Shown: positions 1 through 5,404 of the stretch, piece by piece
Layout of the letters: each line of letters opens with the position of its first letter
How positions within the stretch are numbered: position 1 is the first letter of the stretch
Assembly: GCF_000721935.1 (NCBI RefSeq)
Contig: NZ_KL585442.1
Span: 70,727 to 76,174 of the forward strand
Direction: 5' to 3'
Source: Streptomyces sp. NRRL WC-3549
Lineage (GTDB): Bacteria; Actinomycetota; Actinomycetes; Streptomycetales; Streptomycetaceae
DNA length: 5,448 nt
Notes under the pieces: generated by a model
What the model saw: the letters and a program-made list of their open reading frames with translations, nothing else
Database searches by the model: none
Told to the model about the DNA's origin: nothing
Program-made: the position numbers and the translations under genes

Positions 1-565
1 GGCCCGCCGCTGGAGCGGCAGGACCTCGGCGCTGACGGAGGAGGAGACGGCCGCGCTGAGACCGGTCGTCCCGGTGGAGACGGGGCCGTTCCGGCTGACC
101 GATCTCGACCGCCGCCTGCTGCCCGCCCTCGCCGCGGACGGCCGCGCGGCCTGTCCGGACCTCGCCCGGACGGCCGGCTGGTCGGAGTCCGCCGTCCGCC
201 GGCGCCTGGAGGAACTCCGCCGGTCCGGGGCGCTGCGGTTCGACGTCGAGGCGGACTCGGGCCTCTTCGGCTGTACCGCGCACTGCCTGCTGCGGCTCTC
301 GGTCGCGCCCGCCCGCCTCGGCGGTGTCGCCCAGGCGCTCGCCGGCGACCGGGAAGCGGCCTTCGTCGCCACCACGACCGGCTCCCACAACCTGATGGCC
401 GTCGCCGTCTGCCAAGACGCCCGCGCGCTGCACACCTACCTCATGGACCGGGTCGGGTCGTTGCCCGGGGTCGAGCGCGTGGAGACCGCGATGATCACGT
501 CCTACACCAAGCGGGACGCCCCGGTGCACCGGGCCCGGTCCGCGCTCGTCGCCACGGGCGGGTGA
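1..565 (+). CDS. Lrp/AsnC-family transcriptional regulator, C-terminal part (5' end outside window)
   Basis: DNA-binding regulator of the Lrp/AsnC (feast/famine) family, which usually senses an amino acid or similar metabolite. The frame is open from base 2, giving 187 residues to the TGA at 563-565. A winged helix-turn-helix spans about residues 32-78 (LTDLDRRLL, then DLARTAGWSESAVRRRLEEL). An AsnC/RAM-type ligand and oligomerisation domain follows at about 90-172, including the stretch TTTGSHNLMAVAV and ending TAMITSYTKR. A GTG at 74-76 could start a short 163-residue protein of ordinary Lrp length. However, it lacks a clear Shine-Dalgarno, and the 24 upstream codons read RWSGRTSALTEEETAAL, which looks like the linker between the two tandem modules of the long (about 320-350 residue) actinobacterial Lrp proteins. 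I therefore treat it as a 5'-truncated double-module regulator. The domain call is firm; the double-module reading is inference. No target can be assigned, and the separate promoter of the next gene argues against a shared operon. Confidence 0.85.
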   Translation, partial: ARRWSGRTSALTEEETAALRPVVPVETGPFRLTDLDRRLLPALAADGRAACPDLARTAGWSESAVRRRLEELRRSGALRFDVEADSGLFGCTAHCLLRLSVAPARLGGVAQALAGDREAAFVATTTGSHNLMAVAVCQDARALHTYLMDRVGSLPGVERVETAMITSYTKRDAPVHRARSALVATGG

Positions 566-622
566 CGGTTCCGGCCCGTCGTCCCGGCAGGACCACACGA
601 AGGGGAGCGCGAACGCGAATGG

Positions 623-634
623 GAACAAGCGTTC
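623..634. promoter_or_regulatory. Putative LexA (SOS) operator
   Basis: The sequence is GAACAAGCGTTC, a perfect GAAC-N4-GTTC dyad. This is the core of the LexA box known from Gram-positive bacteria including actinobacteria. The full consensus flanks (CG/CG) are not kept: here they are GG and TA. The site sits in a longer imperfect inverted repeat with outer arms GCGAAT (615-620) and ATTCGC (636-641), whose axis is off by half a base. It lies between the -35 and -10 positions of the putative promoter of the AlkB-type gene, where a repressor would block polymerase. The dyad is seen directly; LexA binding is inferred. A 12-base motif with eight fixed positions can occur by chance, but the position before a DNA-repair gene supports it. 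Confidence 0.55.
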
Positions 635-644
635 TATTCGCCGG

Positions 645-650
645 TAGGAT
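645..650 (+). promoter_or_regulatory. Putative -10 box for a leaderless alkB transcript
   Basis: TAGGAT fits the actinobacterial TANNNT -10 pattern. Six bases separate it from the ATG at 657, so transcription would start at or next to the A of the start codon. This is the arrangement of leaderless actinobacterial mRNAs, and it agrees with the absence of a good Shine-Dalgarno before this ATG. A -35 at 17-18 bases spacing would fall at about 621-627 and overlap the left half of the GAAC-N4-GTTC dyad, but no good -35 consensus is visible there. The call rests on motif and spacing only. Confidence 0.5.
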
Positions 651-656
651 GGGCTC

Positions 657-1283
657 ATGTCCACGCATCTGCAGGGTTCGCTCTTCGACCAGGCCGACCG
701 CCCCTCTCTGGGCCGGCTCACCGGACTGCGCCGGACCGTCCTCGGCGACGGTGCCTGGATCGACCTGCTGCCGGGCTGGCTGACCGGCGGCGACGGGCTC
801 TTCGCCGCGCTCGCCGACGAGGTGCCCTGGCGGGCCGAGCGCCGCCAGATGTACGACCGCACGGTCGACGTCCCCCGACTGCTCGCCTTCTACCGCGACG
901 GCGAGCCGCTGCCGAGCCCCGTCCTGGACGAGGCCCGAAGCGCCCTCTCGGCGCACTACGCGGACGAACTGGGCGAGCCCTTCACCACGGCCGGGCTGTG
1001 CTACTACCGGGACGGGCGCGACAGCGTGGCCTGGCACGGCGACACCCACGGACGCAGCTCCCACGAGGACACCATGGTGGCGATCCTCTCGCTCGGCGCC
1101 CCGCGTGACCTGCTCCTGCGCCCTCTGGGCGGCGGGGACACGGTCCGCCGGCCGCTGGGGCACGGGGACCTGATCGTGATGGGCGGCTCCTGCCAGCGGA
1201 CGTGGCAGCACGCCGTACCGAAGACCGCGCACGCCCAGGGCCCGCGGATCAGCGTCCAGTTCCGGCCGCGCGGCGTGCGCTGA
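657..1283 (+). CDS. alkB: AlkB-type Fe(II)/2-oxoglutarate-dependent dioxygenase
   Basis: Predicted cytoplasmic DNA/RNA repair enzyme of 208 residues that removes alkyl lesions such as 1-methyladenine and 3-methylcytosine by oxidative demethylation. It uses Fe(II), O2 and 2-oxoglutarate. The iron triad is visible: H127 and D129 in AWHGD, and distal H185 in TWQHAVPKT. R197 and R203 in GPRISVQFR form the RxxxxxR signature that binds 2-oxoglutarate and shapes the active site. The stretch CYYRDGRDSVAWHGD and the N-terminal PWRAERRQMYD (57-67) fit the short actinobacterial AlkB-like group. Length is normal and no key residue is missing. ATG 657 is the only sensible start; it lacks a Shine-Dalgarno but has TAGGAT six bases upstream, suggesting leaderless expression. 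The upstream GAAC-N4-GTTC dyad suggests induction by DNA damage. The family call is secure; the exact lesion range is not known. Confidence 0.93.
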   Translation: MSTHLQGSLFDQADRPSLGRLTGLRRTVLGDGAWIDLLPGWLTGGDGLFAALADEVPWRAERRQMYDRTVDVPRLLAFYRDGEPLPSPVLDEARSALSAHYADELGEPFTTAGLCYYRDGRDSVAWHGDTHGRSSHEDTMVAILSLGAPRDLLLRPLGGGDTVRRPLGHGDLIVMGGSCQRTWQHAVPKTAHAQGPRISVQFRPRGVR

Positions 1284-1285
1284 CC

Positions 1286-1303
1286 GGGGCCCTCGGGCGC
1301 CCC
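1286..1303 (+). terminator. Weak candidate terminator hairpin after alkB
   Basis: GGGGC (1286-1290) pairs with GCCCC (1299-1303). The stem extends by CC (1291-1292) with GG (1296-1297) if C1298 is bulged, leaving a TCG loop. It begins three bases after the alkB stop codon and has no T-tract, as is common for actinobacterial terminators. In DNA this GC-rich such stems arise often by chance. Confidence 0.3.
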
Positions 1304-1344
1304 TGACCGCCCCAGGCCTCCCGGACGGACGGCGCCCCCCTGAT

Positions 1345-1363
1345 CCGGAAGCGCCGCTTCCGG
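1345..1363. repeat. 19-base perfect inverted repeat downstream of alkB
   Basis: CCGGAAGCG and CGCTTCCGG are exact reverse complements around a single C. As RNA this gives an 8-bp stem with a GCC loop. It contains A and T within the arms (GGAAG/CTTCC), so it is not just a low-complexity G/C match. It could be a factor-independent terminator for alkB (no T-tract follows) or a dimer-binding operator upstream of the ATP-grasp operon. The palindrome is seen directly; its role is undecided. Confidence 0.6.
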
Positions 1364-1611
1364 TGGCGAACGCGTACGCATTGCGCGGCCGGCACGGGGC
1401 ACGCGAGCGGCATGCACCGAAACCCCCGCCACCGCAGCAGCCCGGGCGGCCACCCGCTCCGGCACGCCCCGGCCGGGACGCGGCCGGACGCCGCGGCCCA
1501 TCCCCTGGCGCGAGGAACGGGGGACGCCCGTGTCAGCCGCTCCCGGCGGTGCCAAAGAACCCCGGCCCACCCCCGCCCGGGGCGCGCGGCGCGTGGTCCC
1601 CGGCGCGGCAC

Positions 1612-1629
1612 CCGCGCCCGCGGGCGCGG
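1612..1629. repeat. 18-base perfect GC-only palindrome
   Basis: CCGCGCCCGCGGGCGCGG equals its own reverse complement. It lies about 150 bases before the ATP-grasp start, within the probable leader or promoter region. As RNA it could form a 7-bp stem with a four-base loop. Built only from G and C, it is less remarkable than the 1345-1363 repeat, and chance is a real explanation. Confidence 0.4.
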
Positions 1630-1763
1630 CCCGGCGATCCTGACACGGGTCCTTCGGCCGCCCCGCTTGCGGGACGTGTGACCGCTCCCGGGACCCCCGG
1701 TGGCGCAGCCCCGGCGCCCCGCCGGCCCGTACCGCCCCGGCATGGCCCCCGGACCTTCCGACC

Positions 1764-1770
1764 GAAAGGA
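1764..1770 (+). promoter_or_regulatory. Ribosome binding site fixing the ATP-grasp start
   Basis: GAAAGGA lies seven bases before GTG 1778. This selects GTG 1778 over the in-frame ATG at 1742, which has only GC-rich sequence before it. The extra residues encoded from farther upstream (APGPSDRKDIP) do not look like a domain. Confidence 0.75.
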
Positions 1771-1777
1771 CATCCCC

Positions 1778-3094
1778 GTGCGCGAAGGGCAGCGCAAGAA
1801 CATCTTCGTCATCGGCCTCGACGACGCGAACCTGCCGACCCTGCAAGCCGTCCCGCATGCCGACAGGTACCGCTTCCACCGCCTGCTGAGCATCGCGGAA
1901 CTACAGGAGGGCGAGGTGTCCGTCCCTGATCTGCTGGACCGGGCCCGGACCGTCCTCGACGCCCACGACGGCAGCGTCGACGCCATCGTCGGCTACTGGG
2001 ACTTCCCGGTGAGCATCCTCGTCCCGCTGCTCGGCAAGGAGTACGGGGTCCGCACCACCAGCCTCGAGTCCGTCGTCAAGTGCGAGCACAAGTACTGGAG
2101 CCGGCTCGAACAGCAGAAGGTCATCGACGAGTACCCGCGGTTCGGCCGGGTCGACCTGGACGGTGAGGACCCCCGGCCGCCCGAGGGCGTGCACTTCCCG
2201 ATGTGGCTCAAGCCGGCCCTCGCCTACTCGTCCGAGCTGGCGTTCGGCGTCTCGGACACGGCGGAGTTCCGGGAGGCCGTCGAGGCGGTGCGCAAGGGCA
2301 TCGGGCGCGTCGGCCGGCCGTTCGACGCCGTACTGGACCTGCTGGACCTCCCCCCGGAGATGGAGGGCGTCGGAGGCCAGGTCTGTCTGGCCGAAGAGGC
2401 GATGACCGGAATCCAGGTCGCCGTCGAGGGCTACGTGTACGAGGGCGAGGTGAGCGTCTACGGCGTCCTGGACTCGATCAACTACCCCGGCTCGCCCTGC
2501 TTCCTGCGCCACCAGTACCCGAGCACCCTCCCCGCCCCGGTGATCCGCAAGCTGCACGACGTCAGCGCACGCACCATACGGCAGATCGGCATGGACTCGG
2601 CGACCTTCAGCATCGAGTACTTCTACGACCCGAAGACCGCCGCCGTCAGCCTCCTGGAGATCAACCCCCGGCACTCCCAGTCCCACGCGGAGCTGTTCGA
2701 CTACGTCGACGGTGCCCCCAACCACCACCGGATGATCAGCCTCGCCCTGGGAGAGGACCCGTCCCTGCCCGGCGGCCGGGGGCCGTACAAGATGGCCGCC
2801 AAGTGGTACTACCGCTGGTTCGGTGACGGCACCGTGCACGGGATCCCCTCGCCGGAGCGGATCGCCGCCATCGAGCGCGCGATACCCGGAGTGCGCATCG
2901 ACATGGTGCCCGAGGAGGGCCAGAAGCTGTCCACGGTCTCCCAGCAGGACAGCTACAGCTACGAGGTGGCGCACATCTTCACCGGCGCCGACGACGAGGA
3001 CGGCCTCCGCCGCAAGTTCGACCGGTGCGTGGCCGCGCTCGGCCTCACCTTCGACGACACGGAGCCCGGCGGACACGGCAAGAACCCCGCCTGA
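1778..3094 (+). CDS. ATP-grasp superfamily carboxylate-amine ligase, substrate unknown
   Basis: Predicted cytoplasmic 438-residue ligase. ATP-grasp enzymes activate a carboxylate as acyl phosphate and join it to an amine, or less often another nucleophile. Residues 8-95 form a Rossmann-like pre-ATP-grasp domain (NIFVIGLDDANLP near the start, AIVGYWDFP at 69-77). The ATP-binding part has K105 in CEHKYWSRL and K145 in WLKPALAYSS. EEAMTGIQVAVEGYV (206-220) lies at the usual position of the adenine-contacting strand, and E280 is in FSIEYFYD. E294, N296 and R298 in LLEINPRHS form the metal/phosphate motif. A C-terminal region (about 335-425) resembles the closing domain of L-amino-acid-ligase and carboxylase-type ATP-grasp proteins. 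All core residues are present, so it should be active. It precedes a CocE/NonD hydrolase gene by 54 bases, probably in one transcript. It has no TTA codon, so no direct bldA control. I recognise the superfamily but no characterised member; dipeptide ligase-like activity is inference. Confidence 0.9.
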   Translation: MREGQRKNIFVIGLDDANLPTLQAVPHADRYRFHRLLSIAELQEGEVSVPDLLDRARTVLDAHDGSVDAIVGYWDFPVSILVPLLGKEYGVRTTSLESVVKCEHKYWSRLEQQKVIDEYPRFGRVDLDGEDPRPPEGVHFPMWLKPALAYSSELAFGVSDTAEFREAVEAVRKGIGRVGRPFDAVLDLLDLPPEMEGVGGQVCLAEEAMTGIQVAVEGYVYEGEVSVYGVLDSINYPGSPCFLRHQYPSTLPAPVIRKLHDVSARTIRQIGMDSATFSIEYFYDPKTAAVSLLEINPRHSQSHAELFDYVDGAPNHHRMISLALGEDPSLPGGRGPYKMAAKWYYRWFGDGTVHGIPSPERIAAIERAIPGVRIDMVPEEGQKLSTVSQQDSYSYEVAHIFTGADDEDGLRRKFDRCVAALGLTFDDTEPGGHGKNPA

Positions 3095-3103
3095 GCCGCC
3101 GGC

Positions 3104-3132
3104 CCCCGTACGACGAAGCCCCGTACGACGAA
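3104..3132 (+). repeat. 14-base tandem direct repeat in the ligase-hydrolase spacer
   Basis: CCCCGTACGACGAA occurs at 3104-3117 and again at 3119-3132, with a period of 15. The second copy runs straight into the ribosome binding site of the hydrolase gene. It probably arose by a small tandem duplication. It could also be a paired site for a protein or a slippage hotspot, but nothing in the sequence shows this. Confidence 0.85.
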
Positions 3133-3139
3133 AGGAGGT
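3131..3139 (+). promoter_or_regulatory. Strong ribosome binding site for the CocE/NonD gene
   Basis: AAAGGAGGT is a near-perfect match to the anti-Shine-Dalgarno of 16S rRNA, nine bases before ATG 3149. It is stronger than the site before the ligase gene, which suggests that the hydrolase is translated independently and perhaps more heavily from the shared message. Confidence 0.85.
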
Positions 3140-3148
3140 CGCACAGCT

Positions 3149-5170
3149 ATGCGCCACGTGGACCAGCTCCCCTGGGCGACTCAGGAAGAGAAGCACGTCA
3201 CGATCCCGATGAGCGACGGCATCCGGCTCTCGGCCCGGATCTGGCGTCCCACCGCCTCGGACGCCGAACCCGTACCGGCCGTCCTGGAGTACATCCCGTA
3301 CCGGAAGAACGACCTGACCTCCACCCGCGACGCCATCCACCACCCCTACATCGCCGGGCACGGCTACGCCTGCGTCCGGGTCGACCTGCGGGGGACCGGC
3401 GAATCGGAGGGGGTGCTGCTGGACGAGTACCTGGAGCAGGAGCAGCGCGACGCCGAAGAGGTCCTGGCCTGGATCGCCGAGCAGCCCTGGTGCGACGGCA
3501 CCACCGGGATGATGGGCATCTCCTGGGGCGCCTTCGCCGCCCTCCAGGTCGCCGCGCGCCGGCCGCCCAGCCTGCGTGCCATCTGCATCGCCTCGTTCAC
3601 CGACGACCGGTACGCGGACGACATGCACTACCTCGGCGGTGCGATGCTCTCCGACAACCTGGCCGAGGCCGGCACCATGTTCGCGTACGCCACCTGCCCG
3701 CCCGACCGGGCCGTCGTCGGTGAACGCTGGCGTGCGATGTGGCGGGAACGGCTGGAGGCCGCACGCCCCTGGGTCCTGGAGTGGCTGCGCCACCAGCAGC
3801 GGGACGACTACTGGCGCCACGCCTCCCTCAGCGAGGACTACAGCGCCCTGCGCTGCCCGGTGCTCGCCTCCAGCGGCTGGGCGGACGGCTACTCCAACGC
3901 CGTCACCCGCCTGCTGAGCCACGTCGACGTGCCCCGCAAGGGGCTCATCGGCCCCTGGTCGCACAAGCTGCCGCACCTCGGTGAACCGGGCCCGGCCATC
4001 GGGTACCTCCAGGAAGTGGTGCGCTGGTGGGACCACTGGCTCAAGGGCATCGACAACGGAGTCATGGACGGCCCCATGCTCCAGGCCTGGATGCAGGAGA
4101 GCGTGCCGCCCTCCACCTCGTACGAGGAGCGGCCCGGACGCTGGGTCGGCGAGCCGTCCTGGCCCTCGCCGCACATCGGAGAGACCGCCTTCCCGCTGCG
4201 GGACCACGCCCTGGGCACGCCCGGTGAGACCCCGGGGGACCGGGTGCACACCGTGCGGTCCCCGCTGTCCGTGGGGCAGTTCGCCGGCAAGTGGGCCTCG
4301 TACAACGCCCCGCCGGACCTGCCCTACGACCAGCGGGAGGAGGACGGCGGCTCGCTCGTCTTCGAGACCGCGCCGCTGTCCGAGCGCATCGAGATCCTCG
4401 GATCGCCCATGGCCGTCGTCGAGGTGTCGGCGGACGCCCCCGTCGCCCAGCTGAACGTCCGGCTCTCCGACGTCGCCCCGGACGGCCGCTCGACCCGGGT
4501 GACGTACGGGGTGCTCAACCTGACGCACCGCGACGGCGAGGAGAACCCCGAACCGCTGGAACCGGGCAGGCGCTACCAGGTGCGGGTCCCCCTGCACGGA
4601 GTCGCCCAGGTCTTCCCGCCCGGGCACCGCGTCCGGCTCTCGCTGTCCACCTCGTACTGGCCCCTGGTCTGGCCCGCGCCCCGGCCGGTGCTGCTCAGCG
4701 TGTACGAGGAGGGCAGCACCCTCACCCTGCCGGTCCGCCCGTCCGGCGGGCCGGACGACACCGCACTGCCGGTCTTCGGCGAACCCGAGGGCTGCGCACC
4801 CCCCGAGGTCACCCGGCTCGGCGAGCCCGAGCAGGCCTGGACCGTGTCCAGGGACCTGGTCGACTACCGCTCGGTGCTCGACATCGTGAAGGACCGGGGA
4901 CTCCAGCGGTACGAGAACGGCATCGAGACCGGGCTGCGGGCCTGCGAGAAGTACAGCTGGGTCGGCGAGGACTTCGGATCCGTGCGCGGCGAGAGCGCCT
5001 GGGAGATGCGGTTCGGGCGACCCGGCTGGGACGTCCGGGTCGAGACACGCACCGTGCTCACCTCGGACGAGGACGCCTTCCACGTCGACGCCACGCTCGA
5101 CGGATACGAGGACGGGCGCCGGGTCTTCTCGCGCACCTGGAACGAAAGCGTCCCCAGGGAGAACGGCTGA
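3149..5170 (+). CDS. CocE/NonD-family (peptidase S15-type) serine hydrolase
   Basis: Predicted 673-residue alpha/beta hydrolase related to cocaine esterase and X-Pro dipeptidyl peptidase, which cleave acyl esters or amides after short acyl or peptidyl groups. The catalytic triad is visible: nucleophile S125 in GISWG, D246 in GWADGYS and H272 in GPWSH. Y51 in IPYRKND matches the oxyanion-hole tyrosine of CocE, and VRVDLRGTGESEG (77-88) is the usual strand-turn. The hydrolase fold covers about 15-300 with a helical cap at about 150-235. A jelly-roll PepX_C-type domain follows at about 365-535 (SPMAVVEVSAD, VFPPGHRVRLSLS). Residues from about 560 to the end form an extra strand-rich region absent from the shorter, about 570-residue esterases. 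No signal peptide or membrane segment is seen, so it is probably cytoplasmic. It follows the ATP-grasp gene by 54 bases in the same frame with a strong ribosome binding site. It has no TTA codon. The family is certain; the substrate is unknown, and esterase, amidase or aminopeptidase activity are all possible. Confidence 0.94.
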   Translation: MRHVDQLPWATQEEKHVTIPMSDGIRLSARIWRPTASDAEPVPAVLEYIPYRKNDLTSTRDAIHHPYIAGHGYACVRVDLRGTGESEGVLLDEYLEQEQRDAEEVLAWIAEQPWCDGTTGMMGISWGAFAALQVAARRPPSLRAICIASFTDDRYADDMHYLGGAMLSDNLAEAGTMFAYATCPPDRAVVGERWRAMWRERLEAARPWVLEWLRHQQRDDYWRHASLSEDYSALRCPVLASSGWADGYSNAVTRLLSHVDVPRKGLIGPWSHKLPHLGEPGPAIGYLQEVVRWWDHWLKGIDNGVMDGPMLQAWMQESVPPSTSYEERPGRWVGEPSWPSPHIGETAFPLRDHALGTPGETPGDRVHTVRSPLSVGQFAGKWASYNAPPDLPYDQREEDGGSLVFETAPLSERIEILGSPMAVVEVSADAPVAQLNVRLSDVAPDGRSTRVTYGVLNLTHRDGEENPEPLEPGRRYQVRVPLHGVAQVFPPGHRVRLSLSTSYWPLVWPAPRPVLLSVYEEGSTLTLPVRPSGGPDDTALPVFGEPEGCAPPEVTRLGEPEQAWTVSRDLVDYRSVLDIVKDRGLQRYENGIETGLRACEKYSWVGEDFGSVRGESAWEMRFGRPGWDVRVETRTVLTSDEDAFHVDATLDGYEDGRRVFSRTWNESVPRENG

Positions 5171-5184
5171 CCCCGGCCGCGGGG
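5171..5184 (+). terminator. Weak hairpin right after the hydrolase stop
   Basis: CCCCG (5171-5175) pairs with CGGGG (5180-5184) around a four-base loop, beginning at the first base after TGA. It is only 5 bp long with no T-tract, so it is poor evidence of termination. The 234-base spacer that follows does make a transcript end or a new promoter plausible somewhere before 5405. Confidence 0.2.
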
Positions 5185-5364
5185 CCCCACCTATGGGCGC
5201 TGCCGAAGGAGTGACGGGTCGGCGCGCCCCGTGGCAGGGGGGCCCGGCGGCGGCAGGTATACGCGTGGCCGGGCAGGGGAGCCCCCGCGCAGCCGCGTGC
5301 CGGCCGCCCGGGGCCGCGGCGGGAGGTACGGCGCGGGCCGGTGCCCTCGCACGTACGCACGGCA

Positions 5365-5383
5365 GGCCGGTCGGCGACCGGCC
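5365..5383. repeat. Perfect inverted repeat just before the last gene's ribosome binding site
   Basis: GGCCGGTC (5365-5372) and GACCGGCC (5376-5383) are exact reverse complements around GGC. RNA would fold into an 8-bp stem ending eight bases before AGGAGG. It could be an operator for a dimeric regulator, a leader hairpin affecting translation of the next gene, or a terminator of the upstream operon. The structure is seen directly; the role is open. Confidence 0.55.
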
Positions 5384-5391
5384 GACACCTC

Positions 5392-5397
5392 AGGAGG
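5392..5397 (+). promoter_or_regulatory. Ribosome binding site for the gene starting at 5405
   Basis: AGGAGG lies seven bases before ATG 5405, within a longer purine run (5392-5405). It is the main evidence that a real gene starts here. Confidence 0.8.
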
Positions 5398-5404
5398 AGA
5401 AGGA

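Larger units (their letters stand above)
1284..1777. other. 494-base intergenic region without a credible gene
   Basis: This gap is long for two co-directional streptomycete genes. The frames open through it translate to Arg/Pro/Gly-rich sequence with no family resemblance, lack ribosome binding sites, and run on as shadows of neighbouring genes. It holds a terminator-like hairpin right after the alkB stop, a 19-base palindrome (1345-1363), GCGTACGC (1372-1379), and an 18-base GC-only palindrome (1612-1629). It must also carry the promoter and 5' leader of the ATP-grasp gene unless that gene is reached by read-through. I could not find a convincing -10/-35 pair or a recognisable riboswitch. 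Confidence 0.6.

Noticed and set aside
562..783. Short + frame whose GTG overlaps the regulator's stop codon (GTGA)
   Set aside because: Reads alkB in the wrong frame, giving Arg/Ser/Pro-rich sequence; no ribosome binding site, and the AlkB frame is clearly the coding one.
495..1232. 245-codon minus-strand frame opposite the regulator end and the AlkB-type gene
   Set aside because: Shadow of an intact conserved gene; the translation is Ala/Val/Arg/Gly/Pro-rich without recognisable motifs.
1412..1681. 89-codon + frame within the 1284-1777 gap
   Set aside because: Arg/Pro-rich, no Shine-Dalgarno before its ATG, no hydrophobic core pattern; typical of GC-rich noncoding DNA.
1905..1918. AGGAGG five bases before an in-frame GTG inside the ligase gene, as an alternative start
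   Set aside because: Starting here would remove the first strand of the pre-ATP-grasp domain (NIFVIGLDDANLP), which fits the fold; the site is explained by the codons for QEGEV.
1363..1929. 188-codon + frame filling the gap before the ligase gene
   Set aside because: Pro/Arg/Ala-rich translation, no ribosome binding site, and overlap of about 150 bases with the well-supported ATP-grasp gene.
1249..1986. Minus-strand frames crossing the 1284-1777 gap
   Set aside because: Low-complexity Arg/Ser/Gly/Pro translations that run into neighbouring genes; no start signals.
1901..5083. A 1060-codon open frame on the minus strand opposite the ligase and hydrolase genes
   Set aside because: Its codons lie exactly opposite the sense codons, so it is broken only by sense CTA, TTA or TCA, which are rare here. 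It ends at the CTA of ligase residue 42. Its translation is Gly/Val/Arg/Asp/His-rich with no family resemblance. It is a codon-usage shadow, and incidentally shows the absence of TTA codons in that range.
5251..5270. GTATAC palindrome (5257-5262) as a possible -10 for the gene at 5405
   Set aside because: No matching -35 at 16-18 bases upstream and a poor TANNNT fit; not enough to call a promoter.
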